The notes below the pieces were generated by a model. It was not told the DNA's origin and made no database searches. It saw only the letters and a program-made list of their open reading frames with translations. A stretch of DNA of 34,031 nucleotides from Acidobacteriota bacterium. GTDB lineage: Bacteria > Acidobacteriota > Terriglobia > Bryobacterales > Bryobacteraceae. The stretch spans positions 1 to 34,031 of the forward strand of contig VFZP01000016.1 in NCBI GenBank assembly GCA_016871115.1, in the 5' to 3' direction. Made by a program: the position numbers and the translations under genes. Below, piece by piece: positions 16,155-23,791 of the stretch; the first letter of the stretch is position 1, and each line of letters begins with the position of its first letter.

Positions 16155-16660
16155 TAGCGGACACCTCCAGGACGGCGCAATGAACCAAGGTACGCAACCA
16201 GGTTGTCAAGTTCAGCGGCGGGCAGTTTGGCAAACGAAGGCATCTTCGATTTCTTCGCCACGGCGTAGTCGCGCAGTCCCGGCTTCGAGAGCGAGCGTAA
16301 GTTCCCCACGTCGTCAAACAACTGCACCGTGTACGTGTCTTCGTTCATGAGAAACCCGTTCACCGGGCGTCCGTCTTCGCCGCGCGCGGTCACCACCCAG
16401 TAACGCTGCCGCACATCGGCATCGGGATTCGTCATCGCTTCGCGCAAGTGGCGCACGGAGCGCGAACTGCCGATCTGTGTCAGATCCGGCCCGCTCCGCC
16501 CTCCCTGCCCCGCCACGCGATGGCACCCCGCGCAACCGCGCGACGCAAACAACGCCGCCCCGTGCGCCGCGTCGCCTTTCGGCGTCTCACGCTGCGCGAG
16601 CGAACGCAGATACGCCACCACTTGCCATACACGATCGGGCGAGTAGAACAGGCCCGGCAT
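16154..16660 (-). pseudogene. Cytochrome c, 5'-truncated (second haem domain only)
   Basis: The 168-residue ORF contains one haem c site (CAGCH, about residue 43) with a later candidate axial Met in SKMPSF. A typical closing helix ELDNLVAYLGSLRR follows. It matches the second half of a di-haem cytochrome often found with PQQ dehydrogenases. Coding similarity continues upstream of ATG 16660: DEALLKNISDGLEGTEMPG is the end of a first cytochrome domain, including its Met ligand. That frame meets a TAG at 16759-16757 before any CXXCH or signal peptide, and miaB begins at 16765 on the other strand. The gene has therefore lost its signal peptide and first haem site. Without export the haem could not be attached, so it is probably inactive, although the reading frame after the break is intact. 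Confidence 0.75.
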
Positions 16661-16764
16661 TTCGGTGCCTTCCAGGCCATCGGAGATGTTCTTCAGCAGC
16701 GCTTCATCAGGGACGCTAGAATTAAATAGTACAGATTCCGCAATCCGGGCCTGCCACTACGCAT

Positions 16765-18075
16765 ATGAAGACCTTTTACCTTGAGACGTTCGGCTGTCAG
16801 ATGAACGCTCACGATTCCGAGAAAGTGGTCGGCACGCTCGTCGGCCAAGGCTACGAACAGGTGGACGAACCAGCCGCCGCTGAACTCGTGCTCTACAACA
16901 CCTGCTCGATTCGCGACAAAGCCGAGCAGAAGGTCTTCCATCGCCTGCAGCAATTCAAGCGCGAGGGTGGCCGCGGCAAGGTGATCGGATTGCTCGGCTG
17001 CGTGGCGCAGCAGGAAGGCGAGAAGATTTTTGAGCGGGCGCCGTTTGTGAACCTGGTGTGCGGTTCGGCGAGCTACAACCGGTTTTCTGAACTCCTGGTA
17101 CAGATCGAAAACGGCGCGCGCCGGGTCACGGGCTTGAGTCTCGACACGCAAGACACGTTTGAAACTCCGCTCACACGGCGCGACAACCCGAACCGTGCGT
17201 TCTTGACGATTATCGAAGGCTGTGACAAGGCGTGCTCCTACTGCGTGGTGCCCTTCACGCGCGGCCCGGAGCGGAGCCGCACTTCACAGAGCGTGCTGCG
17301 CGAGGCGCGCGAGCTCGCCGACATGGGCTATACTGAGATTCAGTTGCTCGGCCAGAACGTCAACAGCTATCGCGACCCGTCGGCCGCGGGCCTCAACTTC
17401 GCGCAATTGCTGAACAAAGTGGGCCAAGTGCCCGGCATCCGCCGCGTGCGCTTCACCACCTCGCACCCGCGTGACTTCACCAAGGACATCATAGACGCCA
17501 TTGATGAGAATCCGGTTCTGTGCAATCACGTCCACCTGCCCGTGCAGTCCGGCTCCAATAGCACGTTGAGCCGCATGCAGCGCCTCTACACTCGCGATGA
17601 GTATCTGCGCCGCATTGAATGGATGAAGAAGTCGTCCCGCAACATCGCCATCACCACCGACATCATCGTCGGCTTTCCCGGCGAGACCGAAGCTGAGTTT
17701 GCCGAAACGCTCGCTTTGATTGACGAGGTGGAGTACGAGTCGATGTTCAGCTTCAAGTACTCGCCGCGCCCGAACACCGCGGCCGTGAAGATGGACGACT
17801 CGCTCGATGAAACCGAGAAGAGCCGCCGCCTGACGATCGTGCAGGAAAAGCAACGCGCCATTCAGATCCGCCGCAACGCCGAGTTGATTGGCTCGCGCGA
17901 AGAGGTGATGATCGAGGGTTTCAACAAAAACACACTCCAATGGATCGGCCGCACCAGCCAGCACCGCACGTTGAACTTCACCGCACTCGAGGATGCTAGC
18001 CTGAAAGTCGGGGAGTACCGGCACGTGCTGGTCACGCGTTCAGGACCCAACTCGCTGGTGGGTGAACTGGCTTAG
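16765..18075 (+). CDS. miaB: tRNA-2-methylthio-N6-dimethylallyladenosine synthase (MiaB)
   Basis: The 436-residue methylthiotransferase has the three domains of the family. The N-terminal domain (TFGCQMNAHDSEK, NTCSIRDKAEQK, LGCVAQQEG) carries three cysteines for the auxiliary cluster. The radical SAM core has CDKACSYC (CxxxCxxC). A C-terminal TRAM domain ends the protein. TFGCQMN and the R-G-P-E-R-S-R segment fit MiaB better than RimO or MtaB. It adds a methylthio group at A37 of tRNAs reading UNN codons, after dimethylallylation from DMAPP. The preceding 100 bases hold only the decayed cytochrome remnant. I see no strong ribosome binding site before ATG 16765. Confidence 0.96.
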   Translation: MKTFYLETFGCQMNAHDSEKVVGTLVGQGYEQVDEPAAAELVLYNTCSIRDKAEQKVFHRLQQFKREGGRGKVIGLLGCVAQQEGEKIFERAPFVNLVCGSASYNRFSELLVQIENGARRVTGLSLDTQDTFETPLTRRDNPNRAFLTIIEGCDKACSYCVVPFTRGPERSRTSQSVLREARELADMGYTEIQLLGQNVNSYRDPSAAGLNFAQLLNKVGQVPGIRRVRFTTSHPRDFTKDIIDAIDENPVLCNHVHLPVQSGSNSTLSRMQRLYTRDEYLRRIEWMKKSSRNIAITTDIIVGFPGETEAEFAETLALIDEVEYESMFSFKYSPRPNTAAVKMDDSLDETEKSRRLTIVQEKQRAIQIRRNAELIGSREEVMIEGFNKNTLQWIGRTSQHRTLNFTALEDASLKVGEYRHVLVTRSGPNSLVGELA

Positions 18076-18096
18076 CGGCGGGAGCGGAGGTAAACC

Positions 18097-18585
18097 ATGG
18101 AAGTGGAAATGAAGATTCGGGGTTTGATGATGGACCCCGGCAACAACACGCCGATCGTCATTTTGCACGATGCCGCCCGCACGCGCATTTTGCCGATCTG
18201 GGTGGGTCCGTATGAGGCCAACGCCATCGCACTGGAAATCGAAAAGGTAACCACGCAGCGGCCGATGACGCATGATCTCATCAAGACGCTGCTGCTCGGC
18301 CTCGATACCAACGTCAACAAAGTAGTGGTGAACGAACTGAAGGACGACGTGTTTTATGCCGTGATCTGGCTGGAACGCGACGGCAAGCTGACCACCATCG
18401 ATTCGCGCCCCAGCGATGCGCTGGCCATAGCCCTGCGGCTTGACTGCCCCATTTTTGTCGATGACTCGGTGCTCGACAACTCGCGCATGGCCACCTCGCT
18501 CACCGAACGCGCGTCCGGCAACGAGGAGCTTCGCCGGTGGCTCGAAAACCTGGGCGACGAAGACCTCGGCCGCTACAAAATGTAG
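18097..18585 (+). CDS. Bifunctional nuclease family protein (BFN/DUF151)
   Basis: The 162-residue protein matches the compact bifunctional nuclease domain. Visible features are VILHDAARTRILPIWVGPYEANAIAL, RPMTHDLIKTLL, and TIDSRPSDALAIALR, all hallmark segments. Members are named after a plant homolog with DNase and RNase activity; the bacterial role is poorly defined. A GGAGCGGAGG stretch sits about 8 bases before ATG 18097. The gene follows miaB by 21 bases and probably shares its transcript. Confidence 0.92.
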   Translation: MEVEMKIRGLMMDPGNNTPIVILHDAARTRILPIWVGPYEANAIALEIEKVTTQRPMTHDLIKTLLLGLDTNVNKVVVNELKDDVFYAVIWLERDGKLTTIDSRPSDALAIALRLDCPIFVDDSVLDNSRMATSLTERASGNEELRRWLENLGDEDLGRYKM

Positions 18586-18598
18586 CCCGAGGCTCCGC

Positions 18599-18916
18599 AT
18601 GACCCGGCAACTTGAACAACTGGCACAACTCGGTATTGCACCCATGGACGTTCCCGGCCAGGAACGCCATACGTTTTTTGTGCGGGGCGAATTCGCCGCG
18701 CTGGTAGAACGTACGCGAGAGGGCGCCTTCGGCCGCGTTGGCACCGCCGGCCTGATGTCAGAGCGCGGCCTCGCGATGCTGATGTGGCGGGAAGGCAAAC
18801 CGTTCTTCGTGGTGCGCAACTACGAGGCGGAGGCGACGCCCGAATCCGTGAACGCCCTGCGCGCCTTCACGGCGGATCTTGAGCGCATCCTGCTTGAGGG
18901 CCAGACGCTACAATAG
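18599..18916 (+). CDS. Small protein of unknown function
   Basis: The ORF track begins at 18440 inside the previous gene in another frame. The credible start is ATG 18599 (MTRQLEQLAQLGI), 13 bases after the upstream stop, giving 105 residues. The sequence is soluble and compact. It has a central RHTFFVRGEFAALVERT region and an RVGTAGLMSERGLAMLMWR segment, and it ends in an amphipathic helix (ALRAFTADLERILLEG). I recognise no motif. Tight spacing with the nuclease-family gene and the oxidoreductase after it suggests one transcript. Confidence 0.7.
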   Translation: MTRQLEQLAQLGIAPMDVPGQERHTFFVRGEFAALVERTREGAFGRVGTAGLMSERGLAMLMWREGKPFFVVRNYEAEATPESVNALRAFTADLERILLEGQTLQ

Positions 18917-18921
18917 CGTCG

Positions 18922-19980
18922 ATGTCTCCCGCTTCCCTGCTCTCGCGCCGCGACCTGCTCGCTGCTGCCGCCGCTTTAAAACTACCGCAGAAAATCAGGG
19001 TTGCGATGATCGGCCTCGATGGGCACCCAACGGAAGTGACGCGCCCGCTGCCGCAACTGCCGGATGTTGAGATGGCGGGCGTGTGGGATCCGAACCCGAA
19101 ATCCGTCGAGCGCTTTTTGAAAGCCCCGCGCCATGCCGGCGCCAAGCCGCACACCGATTGGCGCAAGATGCTGGACGAAGTGAAGCCCGACGTGGTGGGC
19201 GTGTGCCATGCCAACTCACATCACACCGAAGCGATCATTGATTGTCTTGGCCGCGGCATTCACGTGATCGGCGAGAAGCCCATCGCCACGGAACTCCCCA
19301 GTTTGAAGCAGGTACAGCGGGCCGTGGAGTCGAGCCGCGCCAAGTTCACCTCCATGCTGCCGATGCGCTTTTCGCCGGCGTATCAGGCACTGCGCGACGT
19401 GGTACGTTCGGGCGAAATCGGCGAAGTGATTCAGATGGACGCGCAGAAGTCGTATATGGTATCGGACCGGCCGGCTTGGTTCTATCAGCGCTCCACCTAC
19501 GGCGGCACGATGGCCTGGATCGGCATTCACATGATCGATCTGATGATCTACACCACCGGCCTTGACTTCACCGAAGCGTTCGGCTTCCAGAACCACCTGT
19601 TCGCCGACGGCACCGGCGACACAGAGAACGTGACGGCCACGGCGTTCAAACTCGACAACGGCGGCGTGGCACTGCTGCGAATGGACTACCTGCGGCCGAA
19701 AACGGCGACCTCGCACGGGGATGACCGTTTGCGCCTCGCCGGCAGCAAGGGCATCGCCGAGTACATGGAAGCAACGGGGGTGACGGTGATGAGCCCCTCG
19801 CGTAAAGGCCGTGAGCGGATCGACCAACTCCCCGAGGAGCGCTCGCTATTCACCGAATTCCTCGATCACGTCTACAACGCCAAGCCTGCGCCGATTCCGT
19901 GGAAAGAGATTCTCCGCGGGCATCAGGTGGCGCTCGCCGCGCGCGACGCCATGGAAGCGGGCAAGCCGGTGAAACTCTAG
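18922..19980 (+). CDS. Gfo/Idh/MocA family oxidoreductase with Tat-like N-terminus
   Basis: The 352-residue protein has an N-terminal dinucleotide-binding fold (RVAMIGLDGHP, about residue 26). The EKP motif is present as GEKPIA, and a C-terminal alpha/beta domain has MAWIGIHMIDLMIY as the usual conserved helix. Family members use NAD(P) to oxidise or reduce sugars and cyclitols. The N-terminus contains SRRDLL, a twin-arginine-like start, but the following hydrophobic stretch is short (AAAAALKL), so export is doubtful. The first glycine motif is atypical (GLDGHP in place of GxGxxG). The gene begins 5 bases after the small unknown gene. Its TAG overlaps the stop of the convergent small gene through a shared CTAG. 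Confidence 0.9.
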   Translation: MSPASLLSRRDLLAAAAALKLPQKIRVAMIGLDGHPTEVTRPLPQLPDVEMAGVWDPNPKSVERFLKAPRHAGAKPHTDWRKMLDEVKPDVVGVCHANSHHTEAIIDCLGRGIHVIGEKPIATELPSLKQVQRAVESSRAKFTSMLPMRFSPAYQALRDVVRSGEIGEVIQMDAQKSYMVSDRPAWFYQRSTYGGTMAWIGIHMIDLMIYTTGLDFTEAFGFQNHLFADGTGDTENVTATAFKLDNGGVALLRMDYLRPKTATSHGDDRLRLAGSKGIAEYMEATGVTVMSPSRKGRERIDQLPEERSLFTEFLDHVYNAKPAPIPWKEILRGHQVALAARDAMEAGKPVKL

Positions 19981-20243
19981 TCCACGCTCAGCTTGGTCCC
20001 GCGCGCCGTGCCGGAGTTCTGCAGATCGTTGATCCGCGAGTCAATCATCGCGCGGAGGCCCTTCAGGATTTCCAGGCGCGCATTCTGAAAGTGCCGCTTC
20101 ACGGGCTCCGATGGGCCAAACTGCTTCAGCATCTGCTGGGCCACTGCGCTCACCGTTGGCCCGGTGCCTCCGCACAAACAAACGCTCTTGCCGCAACCGC
20201 TGGTCTGCTTGTCTGGCTGCTCGTTCGTTTCGGTCGTCGTCAT
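19977..20243 (-). CDS. Small Cys-containing protein paired with an ArsA-type ATPase
   Basis: The 88-residue product has a Cys cluster near the N-terminus (CGKSVCLCGG) that could bind a metal or Fe-S centre. It has a longer predicted amphipathic helix region toward the C-terminus (NARLEILKGLRAMIDSRINDL). There is no signal peptide. Its ATG overlaps the stop of the ArsA-type gene by 4 bases, so the two are very likely co-translated and may work together. I do not recognise a family. The stop codon lies in a CTAG shared with the convergent oxidoreductase gene. It could be an accessory or target-binding subunit of the ATPase, but that is only inferred from the pairing. Confidence 0.8.
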   Translation of the reverse strand: MTTTETNEQPDKQTSGCGKSVCLCGGTGPTVSAVAQQMLKQFGPSEPVKRHFQNARLEILKGLRAMIDSRINDLQNSGTARGTKLSVD

Positions 20244-21436
20244 TGCGCGGCCTCCTTCATCTCCACCACCAGCATACGGTTTTCCAGGCGCGCCCGCACT
20301 GGTTCGAGAGCAGCCATAGACGTGGGCAGGCCGATGTGACGCCGGAGCGTGCCGATCTCCACCACCATCTCGTCGCCCTTCTTGAACAACCCCACTTCAG
20401 CCTTCTCGGTGAACGGCAACCGCAGCCGCACTTCGTAGACGCCGTTGCCCTTCGCAAACTCGTACGGACGCTCGGTGCGCGTCACCGCCGCCGGGTTCGC
20501 GCCGTCCGGGTACAGCAGGTTTGCAAAGGCGCGAATGCGGTCAAGACCCAGAATCTCATGCTGCAACAGTGGCACGCGGCGCAAGGGCACAGGGTTGAAG
20601 TAGGTCTCAAGCTCGCCGAGGAAATGCAGTTGCGAGGCGCGCCACTCGGCAAAGAAGTTGTCCTGCACCGCTTCGGGCAGCACGCGGTTCACCACGATCT
20701 CATCCACCGTCAGCCCGTGCAGCGACACATACACAAACGCACGTTGCGTCTCGCGCACCACCATCTTTTCGGCGTTGGTCACCAGGCGCACGCTGGTGGT
20801 TTGCGGGTTTTCAAGAATCGTATCGATACCGTCGATTTTCGCGTAGAGATCGCGGATGTTGGCGAAGTAGGAGTCCGTCGGCAGTTCAACCGGTGAGAGC
20901 CGGTTGGCGATCGGGCGCACCGCTTTAAACAATCCGCGCTGCACCGGGAAGACGTGCTTCATGTACCAATCAAGCGTCGCGGGCATCGAAATAAAGCGGA
21001 GCGACTCAGCCGTCGGTGCGCAATCGAGAATGATCGCATCGTAGCGTTCCTCGCGCCGGAACTGATTCACATACATCATGGCCGACAGCTCTTCCATGCC
21101 CGGGAAGATGGCCACCTCGTCAGCCTCCACGCCGCTCATGCCAGACGTGCGCAGCACGGAGGTGATGTAGCTGGAAATCTCCTGCCAGTGCCGCTTGATC
21201 TCTTTCTGGATGTTCACTTCGTGAATGTCGAGGTTGGGCGCCACGCGGAGTGGATCGAACGTGCGCGAGTGAAACAGCCCGGAGCTTGACACGTCGAAGG
21301 AATCGGCGAGCGAGTGCGCGGGATCCACGCTCATCACCAGCGTCCGCATGCCCATCTCAGACAGCCGCAGTCCGGTGGCGGCCGCCACACTCGTCTTGCC
21401 TACGCCACCCTTGCCGGAGAACAATAGAATTCGCAT
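20240..21436 (-). CDS. ArsA/Get3-type ATPase with C-terminal HSP20-like domain
   Basis: The 398-residue protein begins with the deviant Walker A motif KGGVGKTS and has the switch region DPAHSLADSF. The second switch is DCAPTAESLRF. Residues from about 330 on (VRLRLPFTEKAEVGLFKKGDE) form the ArsA HSP20-like C-terminal domain. Only one ATPase unit is present, not two as in plasmid-borne ArsA. The cysteines that bind arsenite in ArsA are not apparent (I see one Cys, in the switch), and no arsR/B/C/D gene is nearby. An arsenic pump role is therefore unlikely. A Get3-like chaperone or cofactor-delivery role is more plausible but unproven. It is cytoplasmic and translationally coupled to a small Cys-containing protein. 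Confidence 0.9.
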   Translation of the reverse strand: MRILLFSGKGGVGKTSVAAATGLRLSEMGMRTLVMSVDPAHSLADSFDVSSSGLFHSRTFDPLRVAPNLDIHEVNIQKEIKRHWQEISSYITSVLRTSGMSGVEADEVAIFPGMEELSAMMYVNQFRREERYDAIILDCAPTAESLRFISMPATLDWYMKHVFPVQRGLFKAVRPIANRLSPVELPTDSYFANIRDLYAKIDGIDTILENPQTTSVRLVTNAEKMVVRETQRAFVYVSLHGLTVDEIVVNRVLPEAVQDNFFAEWRASQLHFLGELETYFNPVPLRRVPLLQHEILGLDRIRAFANLLYPDGANPAAVTRTERPYEFAKGNGVYEVRLRLPFTEKAEVGLFKKGDEMVVEIGTLRRHIGLPTSMAALEPVRARLENRMLVVEMKEAAQ

Positions 21437-21482
21437 CTCTATGATAAAGATGTCAGTGGCAGAAGGTGAGGTTTATGAAGTG

Positions 21483-22292
21483 ATGCATGACGAAATCGTG
21501 AAGATGTTCGATTTGCGTGGGAAAATGGCGCTCATTACAGGCGGGGCGCGGCACTTGGGCTACGACGCCGCTTCGATCCTGGCGGCGGCGGGTTGCCACT
21601 TAGCCGTGACCTCACGAACGGCGGCGCACGCCGAAGAGTCCGCGGCGCGACTGGCGGCGGAGTACGGCGTGGAGGCGATCGGATTGGGACTTGACCAGAC
21701 GAAGTTTACCGACGTGGAACGGGTGGTGGAGAGCGTCCTCGCCTGGAAGCCGCAACTCGACATCCTGGTGAATAATGCCGGCGGCGGCGTGGGCAACAGC
21801 GCGGCGTTGCTTGCCGAACGCGACCCCGCTGATCTTGCGCTACTGATCGACACGAATCTTACCGGTCCGCTCTATTGCGTGCGTCAGGCGGCTCGGCACA
21901 TGATGTCGCACCAGCGCGGCGGCAAGATCATCAACATCGCCTCCATCGCGGGCATGGGGGGACGAGACCGGCGTGTCTACGCGCGTACGGGCCTCAAAGG
22001 CCAACCGGTCGACTACGCCGCCGCCAAGGCCGGTGTAATCGGCATGACGCGCGACCTCGCGGGCTATCTCGCGCCCCACAACATCAACGTAAACTGTATT
22101 TCTCCCGGTGGTTTTGAACGCGGCCAACCGGAGGCGTTCATTCGTGAGTATGCAGATCGCACGCCGCTTGGCCGCATGGGCCGCGACGGTGTTGACCTGA
22201 AAGGCGCAGTGCTATTTCTCGCCTCGCCCGCATCGGACTATATCACCGGCGAGAACATCCTGGTGGACGGCGGATTCGTACTCTGGAAATAG
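21483..22292 (+). CDS. Short-chain dehydrogenase/reductase (SDR)
   Basis: The ORF track start (21348) lies inside the divergent ArsA-type gene, so a later start is needed. I chose ATG 21483, preceded by GGTGAGG, for 269 residues. ATG 21441, 21450 and 21504 (MFDLRGKMALITGG) are alternatives. The product is a classical SDR with LVNNAGGG, IINIASIAG (catalytic Ser region) and DYAAAKAGV (YxxxK). The C-terminus is GENILVDGGF, typical of 3-oxoacyl-ACP or gluconate 5-dehydrogenase-like enzymes. The glycine motif reads TGGARHLG; the usual middle glycine is replaced by His, which may alter cofactor binding. Substrate unknown. A strong hairpin follows the stop. Confidence 0.88.
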   Translation: MHDEIVKMFDLRGKMALITGGARHLGYDAASILAAAGCHLAVTSRTAAHAEESAARLAAEYGVEAIGLGLDQTKFTDVERVVESVLAWKPQLDILVNNAGGGVGNSAALLAERDPADLALLIDTNLTGPLYCVRQAARHMMSHQRGGKIINIASIAGMGGRDRRVYARTGLKGQPVDYAAAKAGVIGMTRDLAGYLAPHNINVNCISPGGFERGQPEAFIREYADRTPLGRMGRDGVDLKGAVLFLASPASDYITGENILVDGGFVLWK

Positions 22293-22525
22293 AGACGGCC
22301 GGCGGAACGATGTCCGCCGGCGCTTGCCAAGTGTCGCTTGCCCTGGGGTTGAGCGATGGTCCTTCTTTTGGTGGTCGTCCTTCTTGCGGTCTTGTGATCG
22401 TCCTTCTTGTGGTCATCCTTTTTCTCGGCCTTGCGTTCGTCTTTCTTGTGATCGTCGGCGAGCGCCAGCGAACCGGTGCAGAAAAGCAGGCCAGAGCCCA
22501 GGGTGATCGAAAGGAGTTTCTTCAT
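22238..22525 (-). CDS. Small secreted Lys/Asp/His-rich protein, apparently frameshifted
   Basis: The product opens with a clear signal peptide (MKKLLSITLGSGLLFCTGSLALA) followed by a charged repeat-like stretch (DDHKKDERKAEKKDDHKKDD). After about residue 45 the reading becomes TARRTTTKRRT and runs on into the terminator hairpin and the antisense of the SDR gene. The same DNA in the next frame continues the pattern as RKKDDHQKKDH. A one-base loss near 22388-22392 would explain this, so the C-terminal half of the ORF as listed is probably not the original protein. Neither frame stops before the hairpin. The mature part would be a disordered, possibly metal-binding periplasmic peptide. The start is convincing but the end is not. 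Confidence 0.5.
   Translation of the reverse strand: MKKLLSITLGSGLLFCTGSLALADDHKKDERKAEKKDDHKKDDHKTARRTTTKRRTIAQPQGKRHLASAGGHRSAGRLYFQSTNPPSTRMFSPVI
22298..22321. terminator. Perfect 9-bp hairpin after the SDR gene
   Basis: GCCGGCGGA is separated by ACGATG from its exact reverse complement TCCGCCGGC, starting 6 bases after the SDR stop. No T-run follows on the plus strand. On the minus strand the hairpin is followed by CCGTCTCTATTTCC, which is partly T-rich. It likely ends transcription between convergent genes, at least for the plus strand. Confidence 0.55.
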
Positions 22526-22582
22526 GAAAAGGTCTTCGGCCCCCTGGACGGCGCCTTGAAGAACTTTCTATAGTCTGGGTGT

Positions 22583-23743
22583 CTACTTCGGTAGCCGCAC
22601 CGCGCGGATATTCTTGAAATCCAGGTTCGTTATCGGGTCATGCGCCTGCAGGCTGATCGCGCCCGCTCCCAGCCTCGCCTGCTTGTCACGCACGGATTTG
22701 CCTTCCGGATGCGGATCGTCCCAATCCATCACCTGCTGGCCGTTCACCCACGCCGCAAAGTGCCGCCCGCGCGCCACAATCGTCTCGACGAAGAACATCC
22801 CTTCGTCACCCACCACTTTACGCGTGGGCTGATATAAGTACATGCCGCCGGTGCCGAAATCGACGGGCTTGGTGCGGTCGCCGTCTTTATACTCATTGCG
22901 GATCTGAATCTTGTAGCCGGTCCAGAAGGCATTCGGCTCCCCGCGCACAAATACGCCGGAATTGGGGTGGTGTTTATCGTCCGCCGGATTGGTTTTGATG
23001 TCGAGTCGGAGAATCAGGTCGTCGAACGCCGCTTCGGTTTCCATTTGCCCTGGACCCTTCTCCACGTGAATCGCGCCTTTCCTTGTGCTCCACACCGCGG
23101 GCTCTTTCGCGCGCGGCGCCTTGACCTCGCGCCACCCGCCGAGTGTATTGCCGTTGAACAGCGGCTGCATCCCGAGCGGCTTCAGCTTCACGTTGCGGAA
23201 CTCGATCTTGTTCTTGTTCGACTGAAACCCGACGTGCCCGATCTTGCTTTTCGCATCGCGCGCATCGAGCACGGTCTTGCCGTTCAGCCGGATGATGAAG
23301 CGGTCGCCCTGGAGCGTCACATGATACGAGTTCCACACATCGCCCTTGAACTTGCCCTTCATCGTCGAGGCGTGGCCGATCAGGCTTCCGGTGGGGAACT
23401 CTTTGTTGCCGGTCCAGATCTGCAGTTCGTAGCCCGTTTTGTGCGGTTCGCCGGCGGCGGCCGAGCGTAGAAACACGCCGCTGTTGCAGTGCTCGCAGGC
23501 GCGGAATTCGAGCTTCAATTCATAGTCGGCAAATTCGCTCGTCGTGCGCAGCCAGCCGTACGGACCGGGCTTCGTCGTAATCGCGCCGCCCTCCACCATC
23601 CACTCGGCGGCGCCTTCCACCTTCCAGCCTAAAAGCGACGAACCGTCGAACAGCGAGATCCACCCGCCGTCGATTTCTTTCTGCGTCAACTGCGCGGCCA
23701 GAGGCAGCGCGAGGAACAGGAGTGCAAGCGTACGCGGCAACAT
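22583..23743 (-). CDS. Secreted protein with two DUF1080 (3-keto-disaccharide hydrolase-like) domains
   Basis: The ORF track begins at 23839, but ATG 23743 starts a proper signal peptide (MLPRTLALLFLALPLAA), giving 386 residues. The mature protein holds two tandem beta-sandwich domains. The first begins WISLFDGSSLLGWKVEG (about residue 30) and the second LFNGNTLGGWREVK (about residue 195). Each carries the family signature SGVFLR or SGVFVRG. DUF1080 proteins resemble concanavalin-like lectins, and some are 3-keto-glycoside hydrolases. They are abundant in acidobacteria and planctomycetes. A function in periplasmic sugar breakdown is likely. The gene is monocistronic and divergent from argS, whose GTG start is 48 bases away. 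Confidence 0.9.
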   Translation of the reverse strand: MLPRTLALLFLALPLAAQLTQKEIDGGWISLFDGSSLLGWKVEGAAEWMVEGGAITTKPGPYGWLRTTSEFADYELKLEFRACEHCNSGVFLRSAAAGEPHKTGYELQIWTGNKEFPTGSLIGHASTMKGKFKGDVWNSYHVTLQGDRFIIRLNGKTVLDARDAKSKIGHVGFQSNKNKIEFRNVKLKPLGMQPLFNGNTLGGWREVKAPRAKEPAVWSTRKGAIHVEKGPGQMETEAAFDDLILRLDIKTNPADDKHHPNSGVFVRGEPNAFWTGYKIQIRNEYKDGDRTKPVDFGTGGMYLYQPTRKVVGDEGMFFVETIVARGRHFAAWVNGQQVMDWDDPHPEGKSVRDKQARLGAGAISLQAHDPITNLDFKNIRAVRLPK

Positions 23744-23791
23744 CGGGGTTATCGTATCAACAACGTTATACTGAAAAATAGTTCCAACCCC

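Noticed and set aside
22310-22573. Plus-strand ORF of 87 residues with a very hydrophobic centre
   Set aside because: The hydrophobic run is the complement of the Lys/Asp codons of the small secreted protein. That protein's signal peptide on the minus strand is more convincing.
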